Shown piece after piece: positions 10,721 through 23,019 of a DNA stretch of 64,000 nucleotides (positions are counted from its first letter, which is position 1; each line of letters starts with the position of its first letter). This stretch comes from Chionoecetes opilio (Eukaryota > Arthropoda > Malacostraca > Decapoda > Majidae): positions 38,744-102,743 of the forward strand of contig JACEEZ010019096.1 in the NCBI GenBank assembly GCA_016584305.1, in the 5' to 3' direction. Under the pieces are notes generated by a model. The model searched no databases. It saw nothing but the letters and a program-made list of their open reading frames with translations, and was not told the DNA's origin. The position numbers and the translations under genes were made by a program.

Positions 10721-11423
10721 TGTTTAGGTATTTCAAAAGATAATACTTTTTCAAAATTTCACTGACGTTGATCCCCCGCACTTCACCATACGTTGATCCC
10801 CCGCGCACCAATTTTTTTTTAATATGCCACCTGCGGCCTGTTCCGAAAGCATGCACTACTTTTGCACTCAATAACCTGTCAAATAAGGTTATACCTCGTA
10901 TTGGCAACTTACCTCAAAAGAATCACGCATCACAGCCGACATGAGACACTATATAAGAACGGCGAAAGTGAACAGGAACATACAAATAAAATTTTCTTCC
11001 TGGTAAACACTGTTGACGCTGACGCTACCCTGTTGCTCCGCATGTAGTTTCACTGAGGGTGGCGCTGCATCCGTGGTGGCATGGTGGCGCGAAATTTTGA
11101 ATTAATTTTCGCGTTGTACCTTCGTACGTGATCCCCCCGTTCGGGGTGACCCCACCGCCACCCCTATTATACGTATATAAATGTGTAAGTATAGGGTATA
11201 TAAATGATGATCTCAACGATTCCTTTATCTGAAAACGTACAAAAAGATGTTTGCAGTTATGTTCTTCATTTCACTGGTACCAAAGATATGCCAAAAAATT
11301 AAATTTGTCAAATTTCGGTGGCGGCCATGTTTGATTTGTCACGTTTACAGGGGTAAACGTGACAATCCAAAATGACCGCCACCGAAACTTGACAATTCAT
11401 TTTGGGTCAATCTTTGGTACCAC

Positions 11424-14400
11424 TAGTCTAGGCGATTGGCTATAAAATTTGCTCAGACATATGATGATAAAAGCATTGAAACTTGGCACAAATATCCGTC
11501 ACTCATTCTTAATATTTTCAGGTAGAGCCAACGCAAACTGTTATTAGCATGCAACGGTTGCTCAAAGCAACATATTTTCCCCTAGCACCATATATATGAT
11601 GCCTTCAGACACAATTTCTGAACAATTTTAAATGTATTTCCATATCTGCAGCTTTGCTCTTAATACTACACGCACCCTGTTATAGATGACATATGCTAAC
11701 ATTCGCAACAGTTGCTAGACACACATTTTCCTTAGCACCATACACATCTGAAAGTCTGAACACCCATTGTGACTTAACTCATCATGGTATTTTAATATAT
11801 TTTAGAGAACAATATTGATAAAAAGATATGCTGCTCCTGATTATTTCAAAATTGTAATCCAGGCATTTTGTTTACTTGCAGGCTGGTGCATTCTCAGACA
11901 TGGCAAGCCCTTCGCCAACAACTACCCCAGTCAACTGATTGGTCGAATAATGTTTCTTAGTCAGCTAGACAGAAAGAAGCATTGACATGCCCCACTGTGC
12001 AGGCTATAAATACAATAGCGGATACCATCATTCAATTTCATGAACCCATTGCATGCCAATTCAAATAGATTGTCACACGTTTTGGACCTTGGGGAATGTA
12101 TGGAGACCACATTTAGGAACAGACTGGGCAAAGTGGCATACATCCTTTATCTGAAATTTGGCAGAAGTAAACTGGAAACGAGCCAAGGAGCGGAAGCGCA
12201 AATCTAACGAAGAACCAACATCCCTCAAACGGATTTTTCACACGCAGTATTAGTGGAGAATCAGATACCAGCACACATGTAGACAGTAAAACTCGTGTAT
12301 GGTTTTCTTCTGTTCCAAACCAGAATCTGCAAAGGAGGAAACTTCAATGAAGTCTGCACATTTCAACTAGATTACCGTGTGCGGAAGTGTGCACATGATA
12401 TCCAAGAACGAGGTCTCTTCTAGTAAAATTAAGTGCATGGCGACCTTTATCGCCCCTTAGAGTGCAAATATGCATGCAAAATGCCTAACAATTTGTATAA
12501 CAGAGCACGTGGAATGTCCTCGCAAAACCCCTGCATGCTCAAGTGACCAAATCAGCACAAGTATCGCTTGGCGGAAGCTCATATCCTACGTAAGGAGAGA
12601 AGACAAGATGCTGACATTCAGCTATCAAACTTTCAGCTCTTGACCAAGCTCTACAAGGGAGAGGCTAGATCAGCTGGTGTTGGATGTTCCAAACTCGAAA
12701 AACAGTAAGCACCTTAAGACCGAATTCTCATGCATCTTCCAGGTATGAAAGCCTACAATGAAGGGAGAGATGTGTTCCATGCTTAACTAGGATCGATATG
12801 GCACCCTCTTACGTAACAAGGCTATCAGACTGACCGAGATGAACCGAGCGTCAGGATGACTCAAATTGCAGACACGATCAGACATGAAACTATTTACACA
12901 AAAAGTAACTTTTCAGGGTCGTTTGACCAGAACAGTCGGTGGACTCTGTGCCTCGGTCACTTTTTGTCGCTTTCAGCATGGAGTCATCTAATGGTCAAAC
13001 ATTACGGATCAGTACATGCAACAAGAGCCTCAGTCACCCGTGCTCACCATTGGCTCCAGGACCTGTTGAGTATTCACTGCATCAAGAGGCGCGTGATTAT
13101 GGAAAGTACCACATGTCTATTCACAGCAAAGATCGGGAGACGCCTCTACCCGTCTACCTGGGACGCAAGGTTCATGCTTAACAAGGGACCGGCAGTTGGT
13201 TCGATAGTCTTTTATGCACTCGGTGTCTCATATCATATGATCGAACCATGGATATATCACATGCATTGGGAAATAAGTGGGTCGTGACGCTTATTATCAC
13301 CAATAGATTGGCACAGTCTGTCCCTCCCCAGCATCCAGAAGGGTCATTTCATCACGCAGCTTGCTGACAACATAGACCAATCCTGCTCAACCACCTCCCG
13401 GTTCATTTCACGCACAATCTTGTCCTTGTTCCAGAATGTTACTACGAGAGTAAGAGTGATGACGAACGTGGTTTTCACCCATTCATAATACCATTGAAGG
13501 AGCACAGACAGGTAATGACTACCCTTGGCTTACACTGAAATAAAGCCTACACGGTCTGTCATCAGTGATGTCCTATGTTCCACTCACTTCCGGTAAACCT
13601 GAACAGTCTTCCTGCGATTGATCGAGTGAAGAACTGAAAAGGAATACGACTGGGCTCGTCATGGTTTGAGAAGCTGCGATGCAGATGACATATCGCAAGG
13701 ACTCAAGCCTATCTTGCAGCGTATCACGCCAGTCAATGGCAGTAATATCAAACCCTTTTACCTTCGATCAATGCATGTTTGCCTCTGTTGCGAAGAGGCC
13801 AGCTCCCATCTATGCTTGCGGCACTGTTTGATGGTTGTTCAGGCAGCTGTGAACATGTCAACCCCGCCAGGTGTCCGGGATTACTGCTGATCAGCCTTTG
13901 TTTTCGCAAAAACTAAAAAAAATACCTGGTCCATGAACATATACTTTATGGAGAGGACAAGTTTGTCATTCCTTCTTGTGGACTCCACACTGAGTATGAC
14001 GTTGTCATACATGAACGCATCTAGCCATTGGCTTGGATAAGGGAAGTTTGTGATGGTTCGAGGCACTTCAAGCAAGCAGAAATTGCCACTCCTGGCATTG
14101 TAGAATCCTTCCTCAAGGCATCCATGTTCTCGGACCCGGGGGGGGCCCCCCAAAAATGCCCATCAATACCTGCATCACATGTATTTCTCCTGAAGAATGC
14201 GTTATGACGTGTACGTAGCCACCAATGAAGAAGGCACCTCCGGAGAGTTTCAGCATGTGTGCAGCGACCGGAGACTAAAAGTCCACAATTTCTGTACTGG
14301 TACACAAGTCCTTGAACTGTGAACTGCTTTCCTTGGCAGTTGTGCGTTCATTACGTACTGGAAACTTTGACTTGTACAAGATACACTGACTAAGTGACAC

Positions 14401-15514
14401 CTTGGTTTCTTCGCCTCACGCACACCCACTAGCCGTTGGATGCTTCACGTGCGAGATATTGAGCCTTGATATCCCCATCCTGATGTTGCTGAAGAATTTC
14501 GTATGCAAGTTGTCCATGGCCAAGTCCCAGCGAATATTTTCCCTCATCGCTCTTGATCATGTCCACGAGCAAAAATAACCGCTACTGAAGGATGAAGGAG
14601 AGAGTCTTTGGATGACACAGTATGCGACGCGTTCTTTTAACGATGGGCATATCGGCCAGACGTGTCCGTGTCACATCTGATTTGAGTCATCCAGTAAGGG
14701 AAAGAGAAGTGCCAGCCAAATAAAACCACCATGAGCAACTGACTGCTACCCAGAAGCTATTCGCTAGACAGTTAATACATTGGTCCAGTGTAATTGAGGG
14801 GCATGTCGAGTCCATTTGAAGGAAGAAAGCCAGACCTTTCTAGACTGCATTCCAAAGGACCATCATGGACAAGCAGTCAGTCGCATGCCTCACCACAATA
14901 CAACAAAGGGTCAAGAGCAGTATAGGACATTTGTGAAGGACGAACTCCAGTGCAAATATCAACCAAGTAACAGCAACCACACCAGGAACAAAGTGTACTA
15001 TTCACAACAAGCACAGAATTCAAAGAAAAGCAGGCGCAGAAGAGCAGCAGGTGCGGACTGCAAATGTGTACGAGCGCACTTGAATGTACTGTTTACTGCA
15101 CATGCAGAGAGATTGTGATAATGCCTGAAAACTATGGGAAAGGACTTGAATCTGTTAATGGTGAATCATACATTGTTGATACAACTTGTGGGCATTGTAA
15201 GGAGGACATCATCATAAAAGACAATTAACAAACAATGCTTTTTGTTATCTTTTGGACCCCACAGTGGCTTTAAGCTGTCTTCCATAGTTTGATGTTCAAC
15301 ACATAGCACCTCCTTTTGGAGTAGATTAATAGACATAAATAGCTTGTTGCTAGGGTAATTGTTTCCTAGCACCGTTGCTAGAACGGGCTGTTTCCGTTGT
15401 GCTCCATGCCTTTGAAAATATTCATTGGGCTGAGGAATCATTGTTCCAAATTTCATGCTTTAAATCATTAACCGAGCAATTCTAAGCTGTATGTTGCACC
15501 AATCGCCTAGACTA
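11424..15514 (+). mobile_element. TIR element with 4-bp target duplication, family unknown
   Basis: The left end TAGTCTAGGCGATTGG (11424-11439) is matched by a perfect inverted copy at 15499-15514. Both ends are flanked by CCAC (11420-11423 and 15515-15518), consistent with a 4-bp target-site duplication. The 4091-bp interior holds the + strand pseudogene at 12150-15120. The termini do not match a transposon superfamily that I recognise. Confidence 0.6.
12150..15120 (+). pseudogene. Relic of an uncharacterised multicopy invertebrate gene family
   Basis: The translated + strand, allowing for many frameshifts, shows an ordered set of segments that I recall from an uncharacterised, high-copy protein family of crustaceans and molluscs. 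They are YLGRKVHA (near 13155), ISYDRTMDISHALGN (near 13230-13275), EGSFITQLADNID (near 13340-13370), YGEDKFV (near 13950-13965), ESFLKASMFSD (near 14100-14130) and a Cys-rich tail ADCKCVRAHLNVLF (near 15054-15095). The function of the family is not known to me. Position inside inverted termini suggests that it is carried by a mobile element. Stops and shifts are so frequent that no product is expected. Confidence 0.5.
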
Positions 15515-15518
15515 CCAC

Positions 15519-16660
15519 CTACTTTGGTGTTTTCTTTTGGTCCCGAGGAACATGACCACAAAATCCTGGAATGAAAATATATTTGAGAACCCACCTGTTA
15601 GACATCACTTTGAGACACACACACACACACACACACAAAACACACACACACACACCACACACCACCACACACACACACAAACCCCACACGCACATGCACA
15701 TATTTATGATTAGAGGCACTCATAATTAATTACATCATACTAAGCAGCCTTAGCGTTTTCTGCAGGTAATCAGGCTGTTTCAGGTTACTTGCTAGACACA
15801 GGCGTTGGATTTATTCTGTGGCTTAGTGGCAACAGAAGACGATGGGTAGTTAAGGTATTTAGACTAGGTCAAATTTCAGAAAATGTTAATGGTGGAGGGT
15901 TACACACACACACACACATGCGTGTGCGACTGTGCGTGTGTGTGTGTGTGTGTGTGTCTCAAAGTGATGTCTAACAGGTGGGTTCTCAAATATATTTCTT
16001 TCCAGGATTTTGTGGTCATGTTCCTCGGGACAAAGAAAACAAGAAAATCAAGGTTGCTCGGAATTTCACTGAATCTTTTTTAGACTGGGCAGAATATGTG
16101 AAAGTGTTCATATTAAAAGTGATTGAGGCATTTAATGTTTACGGCTGCAAACAACATTTTTAGACGTATTTATATGTTCTAAATCGATCTAGGGGTTTGC
16201 CCGGCTGTATTTTCAACGGTTAAACCCCTTTAAAAGTGACAAATTCAAAATGGCCGCCACCGAAACATAAAAAAAATATTTGTTGTCCTATCTAGGGTAT
16301 ATATATATATTATATATATATATATATAATATATATTATATATATATATATATATGTATAAATGATGATCTCAATGGATTCCTTGTATCTGAAAACATAT
16401 AAAAAGATGTTTCATTTATGTTCTTACCATGTCTGGTATGTACCAAAGATATGACCCAAAATGAAATTTTTCAAGTTTCGGTGGCGGCCATTTTGGATTT
16501 GTCACGTTTAAGGGTTAACCATTGAAAATACAGTCGGGCAAACCCCCTAGATCGATTTAGAACATATAAATACGTCTAAAAATGTTGTTTGCAGCCGTAA
16601 ACATGAAATGCCTCCACCATAAACATTTTCTGAAATTTGACCTAGTCTAAAATGGATAGG
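15519..16660. repeat. Nested inverted repeats with CA, TG and TA microsatellites
   Basis: The arm 15530-15617 ('ggtcccgaggaacatgacca' to 'gagacacac') is inverted at 15952-16050. A (CA)n tract (15616-15683) and a (TG)n tract (15937-15958) lie at the inner edges. A second pair follows: 16085-16270 is inverted at 16440-16660, with a (TA)n tract at 16299-16356 between. The latter pair contains the 'aatggccgccaccgaaac' motif also present at 11315-11390. Confidence 0.7.
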
Positions 16661-17089
16661 GGGCGTCACTCGCGAAATTATTTGACCTTCTCTCTCTCGA
16701 CTTTGGACAGTACAACGCTGTATGGCTCCATACAAACATGTGAATCCACATGTGAATACATGTGGAATACATGGAATACATACATGAATCACATGTTTGG
16801 AATACATGTGAATCCAAACAGCCATGAGTTTTCTCCGTGTATGATAATAAATTCCAACCTTCCCCATGCCGCGATGCACTTTTTAATCCCGGTCTCGAGC
16901 CAAACTCCGAGACCAGAAGCTTCGAGACCAAGATTGAGACCAAGACCAAGACCAAGACCACATCAAACTGGTCTCGAGACTGGTCTCGAGACCAAGACCA
17001 GTCTCGAGACCTACAACACTGCTGTGTTGCATAAGTCGTTGGGTGAGGAGGGTGTGTCGTGTGTGCTATTAGATAAATATAAAAAATTC
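16661..17089. repeat. CATGTGAATACATG-rich stretch and GAGACC minisatellite
   Basis: The block 16730-16815 repeats 'acatgtgaat', 'acatgtgga' and 'ggaatacat' in both orientations. The block 16885-17010 repeats GAGACCAAGACC and the palindrome GGTCTCGAGACC. Frames crossing it are repeat translations. Confidence 0.6.
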
Positions 17090-17225
17090 AATCTGTAAAT
17101 AAGTTTTGAAAGATACGCAGAAGTAGATTAGTACTGCACAGTATACCGAGCAAAAAACCCCAGAAAACATGAGTGGTAAGCTCGGTAGGGACCGCGCAGT
17201 TCTCGTCCATTATAACCTTATTTTC
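17090..17225. repeat. Dispersed repeat, copy 1
   Basis: The segment ('agttttgaaagatacgcag' to 'tcgtccattataacctta') recurs in the same orientation at about 37233-37370. I do not recognise the family. Confidence 0.6.
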
Positions 17226-17304
17226 TTATATTCCTATGTTTAGTACTTTTATTGCTGTTTCTTTAGCGGGCAATCTTACCATACCCAGGGGATTTGTGGC
17301 ATAG

Positions 17305-18030
17305 AGGCCCGTACCGAGAGTCATGACGGTAGGCGGTAGAACGACGAACGGCAGACCTTCGCTTACCATAAGACGTATAAAAAACCCTGTAATTTTAGAA
17401 CGAAGAGCAGGGACGCAGTTGGCGGTCAAGGTTGAAGACACGGCTATCCCCGTGTCTTCACGCAATCTTCGATGAACTTTTATTACATTCCTAATCTGGA
17501 GGGATTAAGAGATATGTTAAAAAATTTCTTGCCAATATGTATTTAAGTATAAGTATAAGATTATTAGGTATTACATATGCGGCAATAAGTGATTTTAGTG
17601 ATAATAATTAAGGAGGTTCAGGATAGAGGGGTGGGTAGTGGCTTGAGCCGTCGCCATCATGAAGGTCGCTGCCAGAACCCGCCAGGACGGTTCTCTTACC
17701 GCATATGTTCACATGAGCGGTAGAGAAACTTACGTATACACGCCTCTACTGTTAATTAACTTCATTAAATATATATTTCACCAACTTCATAGCCGATCGC
17801 AACGTTTCTGTTGATGTTTTTGATGAGTATAAGGGCAAATTCGTATTATACACTATTTTAGTCGTACGGCTGGCTACGCAATTTGAAGCAGCACTGTTGC
17901 CACTATATTGTCGCAGGCGCGAGATCTCAACCAACCTCCGATGTCGACTCTCGGTAACAAATGGAAGGTTTGCCGTTCGTCGCTACCTCGCTGTTCGTCC
18001 CTCTACCGCCTTCAACTCTCGGTACGGGCC
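17305..18030. repeat. Inverted-repeat element with GCCCGTACCGAGAGT ends
   Basis: The left arm (17305-17370) contains CCCGTACCGAGAGTC, a GGCGGTAGA motif and GACGAACGGCAGACCTT. The right arm (about 17935-18030) contains the same motifs in inverse order. Within it is a perfect short hairpin GAAGACACGG...CCGTGTCTTC (17432-17461). A small non-autonomous transposon is likely. No target duplication was established. Confidence 0.55.
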
Positions 18031-19320
18031 AGAGTGTATGCCTGTATGTTTTTTTTTTTTGTGCAAGCGATTTTATTAATTCAGGTACATGAGGTCAGGT
18101 TAGGTTAGTTTTGGTCAGGTTAGGTTAGGTTCTATTCACCTATTTTGGTCAATTTCCAGAAAAACACCAGTCTCACTTTGAGGGACGAAACTAAGGTAAA
18201 CTTTGGGTAGTGGGCATTCATGGATCTCAAGGCCGAAAAGCTTGAACCGTAGTTTTGATGTGTGTTGAAGTAATCTGGCACTTACTTGGTCTTGTTAAGA
18301 GGCAAAGCCTCACAGTCGTGGTGGCACTCATTTGGGTAGTATTCCAGATGAACAAAGAATTCACTTGAGATGAACAAAACTCATTTTTTCTGGTAAGTTT
18401 TGGTGTGTTTAGAATTAATCTGCTAACCGTTGCTGTTGCAAATATTTTATTTTTATTTTATAATTTTTAAAGTTAGGTCAAGGTTAGGTGAAGGCTAGGT
18501 GAGGGATAGGTTCGGATAGTTTCAATTTGTTAGTGTTTTTTAATTTTTGTTCCAAATAACACACAAAAAAGTGAAATTGCTAAATTGAACTTGCTTTGTC
18601 GGCTCCTGATAGAGCTCGATGGGACAGAATTTTCCGTAAAGTTGAGTGTTTCCGGTAAATCCTGTTTCTGCAGTCTGTATGGCCCCCAAGCCTACCCATA
18701 CACGTGGGTCGACAGCCGTTAGCGGAACCGCACCAAATATTGCTACATTTAGCGGAATGTTCCGCTGTATTCCTTCCTTGATAAATGGAATAACGGACAT
18801 TTACTATTTCCTCCAAAATGAGCTTTCCGGTAAATAGAGTTGCGTTACATTGAGCTTCTACTGTAAAGCTTTGGTGTCCTTTAGTTACGGGCCTCCCCAC
18901 TGCACTGACTCTTGACTGAAATATAACCCTGACATAACCAAGCCTACACCTTAACATGACCTAATCATACCAGCCTAAATTAACAATGTATTTCAGCCTA
19001 ACCTAGACTGACTTAACCTGGACTAGCCTGGCCTAACCTAAACCACCTAGCCTAGCTTGACCTGACCTGACCTGACCTTGCCAGCACCAAGACAGGCAGC
19101 GACAGCACTCTCAGGCTTGTCACCCTCGTTTATTTCCCCGGCTTGGCATTCACGCAGTCACCGTTTTGAAAATTCAGGTTTTGTTTTGTTTTTCTTTTGA
19201 GAAATTCTATTCTCCACCAGCAATGACTCTTAAGTCCTGCCTCATGAGTGTCCTTTCTTATGTCGTAAGTATGAACGCTTATGTGACGTGAGTGTTTCAA
19301 TGTTTATGCATAAAGGAATT
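18031..19320. other. Segment with TTAGG-like tracts, no gene recognised
   Basis: Short AGGTTAGGT runs lie at 18085-18135 and 18475-18515, and CCTAACCT/CCTGACCT runs at 18990-19080. Minus-strand frames at 18540-18957 overlap each other and lack domain features. The phrase 'aacaaaactcattttttctgg' near 18374 is echoed near 31435 and 31680, marking another dispersed repeat. Confidence 0.4.
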
Positions 19321-19857
19321 CAGGGCCGTACTATTAAACCTTCCGCCCGGGCTGGCGATCGCCTGCCGATGCTCCGCCAGGCGAACGCCAGCCTCAGGAA
19401 ATCCTTACTTTTAAACACTGGCTTACGCCAACCCTGGCGAACGCCAGGGTTGGCGGACGTGAGTGTTCGCCAGCGCTAACCTTCTATTCTCGCTCGACTC
19501 TGCGAAATGGCGCTTGAAATCGCGGGAAATTCAAGTTTGTTTACATCTACAGTCGACACCACTGCTACGAGTGACGATGCTGGCTCTCTTAAGGCAACTC
19601 CTATATCCACTGTGGATAAGGGGATGCTCATTGACCTCATAAAGGAGTATATTGAGGGAAATAAATGACAAAACTACCAAGTTATATGGCCGTGATTGCT
19701 CTTGTAGCTACTCTTTTTCCGGACAGTACTGTTATTAATAATTAAAGTTCGTTCATCACTGAACTAACGAGCAATAATATGTCATATGCTCCCTAAGGCA
19801 GTTGTGATATTAACCATTTAAGCTTATTTACCACCTAACTCGTGCAAAGATAGGGTA

Positions 19858-20500
19858 TTAGTTCGGTAGTGGGCTTCCAAAAGTCCTAGGATTCTTCCCT
19901 TTACATTTACATACGGTACTCCGTAGTATAGTGGTTAGCACGCTCGGCTCACAACCGAGAAGTCCCGGGTTAGATCCCGGGCGGAGCAAAGATAGATGGG
20001 TGGTCTTTCTTAAAACCCGATCCCCTGTCCACCCAGCAGTGAATGGGTACCGGGTGTTAGCAGGGGGTTTGTGACCCCCCTCCCGGGGTGGTGGCTTCAT
20101 CCAACACACAAATTTGCTGCAGCGGTAGATCACTACGGCTCTGAGGAATTATCCTCTAAACAAACAAACATCATCGTGTAGAATTATTCATTATGAATAT
20201 TTTGAACCCCATTTCCCATTGTGCAATTGAATAATAATGGTGTTACATGTACTACCGAAAATCTACCGTTATTTCAGCCATAAACTGTTAAGTTAAGTTA
20301 AATTAGATTAGGTTAGAGGTGGGGTTTGGTTTAGTAACAGATATCAAGAAAAAAAGAAAATTATCAATACTATGGCAGTGCGAAGCGGAGCAATTAAGGT
20401 TTGCGGGGCGGGGCGGGCACCCCACACCTGTAAACAAACATTTATTTCCGAAAAAAAACGAGTGCCAGATTCATTCAAAACACATCAAAACTATTCGGGA
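19858..20500. repeat. Dispersed repeat, split by a SINE (copy 1)
   Basis: This sequence is homologous to 29083-29480: shared phrases include 'ggtagtgggctt', 'aaaagtcctagga', 'gaccccatttccca'-like, 'aaaatctaccgttatttcag' and 'gaggtggggtttggtttag'. Copy 2 is continuous where copy 1 contains about 265 extra bases, so the SINE entered copy 1 after the duplication. Confidence 0.75.
19916..20165 (+). mobile_element. tRNA-Val-derived SINE (family V)
   Basis: The head (19916-19988) folds as a tRNA-like sequence. It has the A box TAGTATAGTGGTTAGCACG, an anticodon loop CTCACAA with CAC (Val), and the B box GGGTTAGATCCC. A body follows ('tggtctttcttaaaacccg', 'ccaccc...cactgctgggtgg'), ending in a CAAACAAACAAA tail near 20158-20168. 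A reversed piece of the body lies at 39627-39719. The body shows that this is a SINE rather than a tRNA gene. Confidence 0.75.
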
Positions 20501-20889
20501 AAAACTAAGTTTCGACCTCGAAATCAGTGAATGCCCACTTCCGAAATTTTACCAAAGATAGTTCTGATATTTATAATTTAAACTCGCTCACTACTTATCT
20601 AACGTGCAACAATATATCATATACTTCCAATAGTGATATTATTAAAGATCAATCACCACTTAACCTAAAATGCAACAGTCGATCATATACTTCCAGTAAT
20701 TGTATAATTGAATATAATTTATCCCCGCTTAACCTAACATGCAGCAATCGATCATACTTCCAGTATCGATATTAAAAATCATCACTTTTTAATGGGGATT
20801 TGGCCTTAGTTGATAGGTTAAAATGCAGGGTTAGGTTAGTGAGTCTAAAGGTAGGGTTAGGTTAGTGAGTCTAAAGGTAGGGAGTTAAT

Positions 20890-21250
20890 ATTTTCCTATC
20901 CTATAGGTTACAGGGTGTTTCGTACAAAAGTTGTTTCGTAGCCAGGTTTTGTTAGTTGTTTCGTACACTGACTTTTAGTTTTTTTTGTACATTCGTGATG
21001 TCGTTTCGTAACTCTAGTTCAACTCTGAGCTGAATGTACGAAACGACTATGGTTTCATATAGACTATGAAACAACTTTTTGGTGTACTAATCTACTGGTG
21101 TACGAAACAACTTGTGTACGAACTGACTGCACCCGCTCCTATACACTCTCCTTCCTACTAAAAGCATCTTATATCTCTGAAAGTAGTGATTTGCGACGGA
21201 AACTCATTGAGATAATGTTTCTCAGAATCTATTTAGGTAAACAGAAACCA
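20890..21250. repeat. Single arm of the GTTTCGTAC foldback repeat
   Basis: It is rich in TTGTTTCGTAC and GTACGAAAC motifs. It closely matches the right arm of the 22081-23019 foldback element (22640-22985), including the stretch 'aaagtagtgatttgcgacgg'. It looks like a truncated or recombined copy. Confidence 0.7.
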
Positions 21251-22080
21251 TTCATCATTTAACCTAACATCCCCACTTAACATGCTACACACTATCAGAT
21301 ATTTCCAGTAGTTATATGAATAATTAAATATCGTTCACCACTTAACCTAACCTGCTACACACTATCAGATACTTCCAGCAGTGATATAAATCATTAAATA
21401 TAGTTCACCACTTAACCTAACATGCCACAATCAATCATACTTCCAAAGGCAATTGTGATATTAATCATTTAATCTCATTCACCACTTAACAAGTACAAAG
21501 ACAAAACAATATATAGGTTTGTGATATTAAACATTAGGAAATGTTTTCAGTATGTTTTATTACCAACCAACTTTTAATTCCAAAATCAGTCTCGCTCAGG
21601 AACAAAACTAGGCTGTCTTTCTGTCTTTCACAGTTTGTCTTGGCAATCTGATCCATTCTGCTTTGGCTGAATCAAGCACTTCTATATCTTCAAAATCTAG
21701 CAGTGCGTCCATAATCTGGAAAATAATATATGAAACATATAATAACCTAACATTCATTTAAATATACTGTAAGTGATTTTAAATCAGAGAAAATAAATCA
21801 CCCAAAAATAAGTATCAGATAAATTCAAACATATTTTAAAACTATTCATGACAAAGTTTCGTCCTCAAAAAAAAGTAATGCGCATAAATGAAAATTTAGT
21901 TAGGTTAGTGAACTAGCAAGGGGGGTCCGGGGGGGCACATGCCCCTAGTTATATCAGTAGGGTATTGTTCAATAGTGAGTATTGATTGAAACTGCATATT
22001 TACCCTTCTAATTGTAACAAAAGTTGTAACTCATTCAATTTCATCTGATTAACCAAATAAATAAAAGGTATAATATTTTA

Positions 22081-23019
22081 CACTAGGACCAGAATTCCCT
22101 ACACAATTGGGAGCATGGTTTGTTTACCTTATTGTATTCTAGGAAACTTTCTCTCAATGAGCTTCCATCGCAAATAATTACTTTTGGAGATATAATATAA
22201 CATCCTATTTTTTCGGGAGGAGAGAGACAAGTGTTTATGTGCACCTCCCTCTTCTTCCTCTTGTGACCTGCATCACCCTTATTCTTCCCTTGCCGCGGAC
22301 ACTTTTAATGAGGATTTGACTTTAGTTAGGTTAAAACATGGGGTTAGGTTAGTGAGTGTATACACTCCCCTAGGAAGGGGAGTGTATGGGAGGGGATGCA
22401 GTCAATTCGTTCACAAGTCATTTTTGTGCACCAGTAGATTCGTACACCAAAAAGTTGTTTCGTAGTCTATATGAAACCATAGTTGTTTCGTACAATCAGC
22501 TCAGAGTTGAACGTTACTACTAGAGTTACGAAACGACATCACGTATGTACGCAAAACTCAAAATCAGTGTACGAAACAACTAACAAAACCTGGGTACGAA
22601 AACTCCCTGTAACAGTAGGGTTAGGTTAGTTAATTTTCATATCTCCTATATGTTACAGGGAGTTTCGTACACAGGTTTTGTTAGTTGGTTTCGTACACTG
22701 ATTTGAGTTTTGCGTACATACGTGATGTCGTTCGTAACTCTAGTAGTAAAGTTCAACTCTGAGCTGAGTGTACGAAACGACTATGGTTTCATATAGATAC
22801 GAAACAACTTTTTGGTCTACTAATCTACTGGTGTACGAAACAACTTGTGAACGAACTGACTGCACCCTTCCTATACACTCCCCTTCCTACTAAAAGCATC
22901 TTATATCTCCGAAAGTAGTGATTTGCGACGGAAACTCATTGAGAGAATGTTTCTCAGAATCTATTAAGTAAACAGAAACCATACTCTCAAAGGTGTAGAG
23001 AATTCTGGTCCTAGTGTAA
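22081..23019. mobile_element. Foldback element with CACTAGGACCAGAATTC ends
   Basis: The ends are inverted: CACTAGGACCAGAATTC at 22081 and its complement ending at 23019. The inverted relation continues inward: GTTTCGTAC-rich segments 22380-22615 and 22640-22880 are near-complementary about a centre near 22628. AT-rich flanks (TTTTA and TAAAA) extend the palindrome. It encodes nothing and could form a large stem-loop. Confidence 0.7.

Larger units (their letters stand above)
7008..11164 (-). mobile_element. Tigger/pogo-like DNA transposon, decayed
   Basis: The ends are inverted: GGGTGGGTGTGGGG at 7008 and its imperfect complement CCCCACCGCCACCCC ending at 11164. A TA dinucleotide flanks both sides (7006-7007, 11165-11166), as in the Tc1/mariner-pogo superfamily. 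GGGGGATC motifs recur near the right end (about 10135, 10450, 10770, 11129). It carries the transposase relic at 7430-9620 and an internal tandem duplication at 10130-10720. Length is 4157 bp. Confidence 0.7.

Noticed and set aside
12856..13287. 143-codon frame as a real gene
   Set aside because: It mixes pieces in and out of the frame of the recognised relic. The family motifs continue in other phases on the same strand, so the frame is fortuitous.
18540..18957. Minus-strand frames of 86 and 125 codons
   Set aside because: They overlap each other and a plus-strand frame and show no domain, codon pattern or splice signals.
19916..19988. tRNA-Val gene
   Set aside because: The tRNA-like part continues into a SINE body with a CAAA tail, and the same body recurs at 39627-39719.
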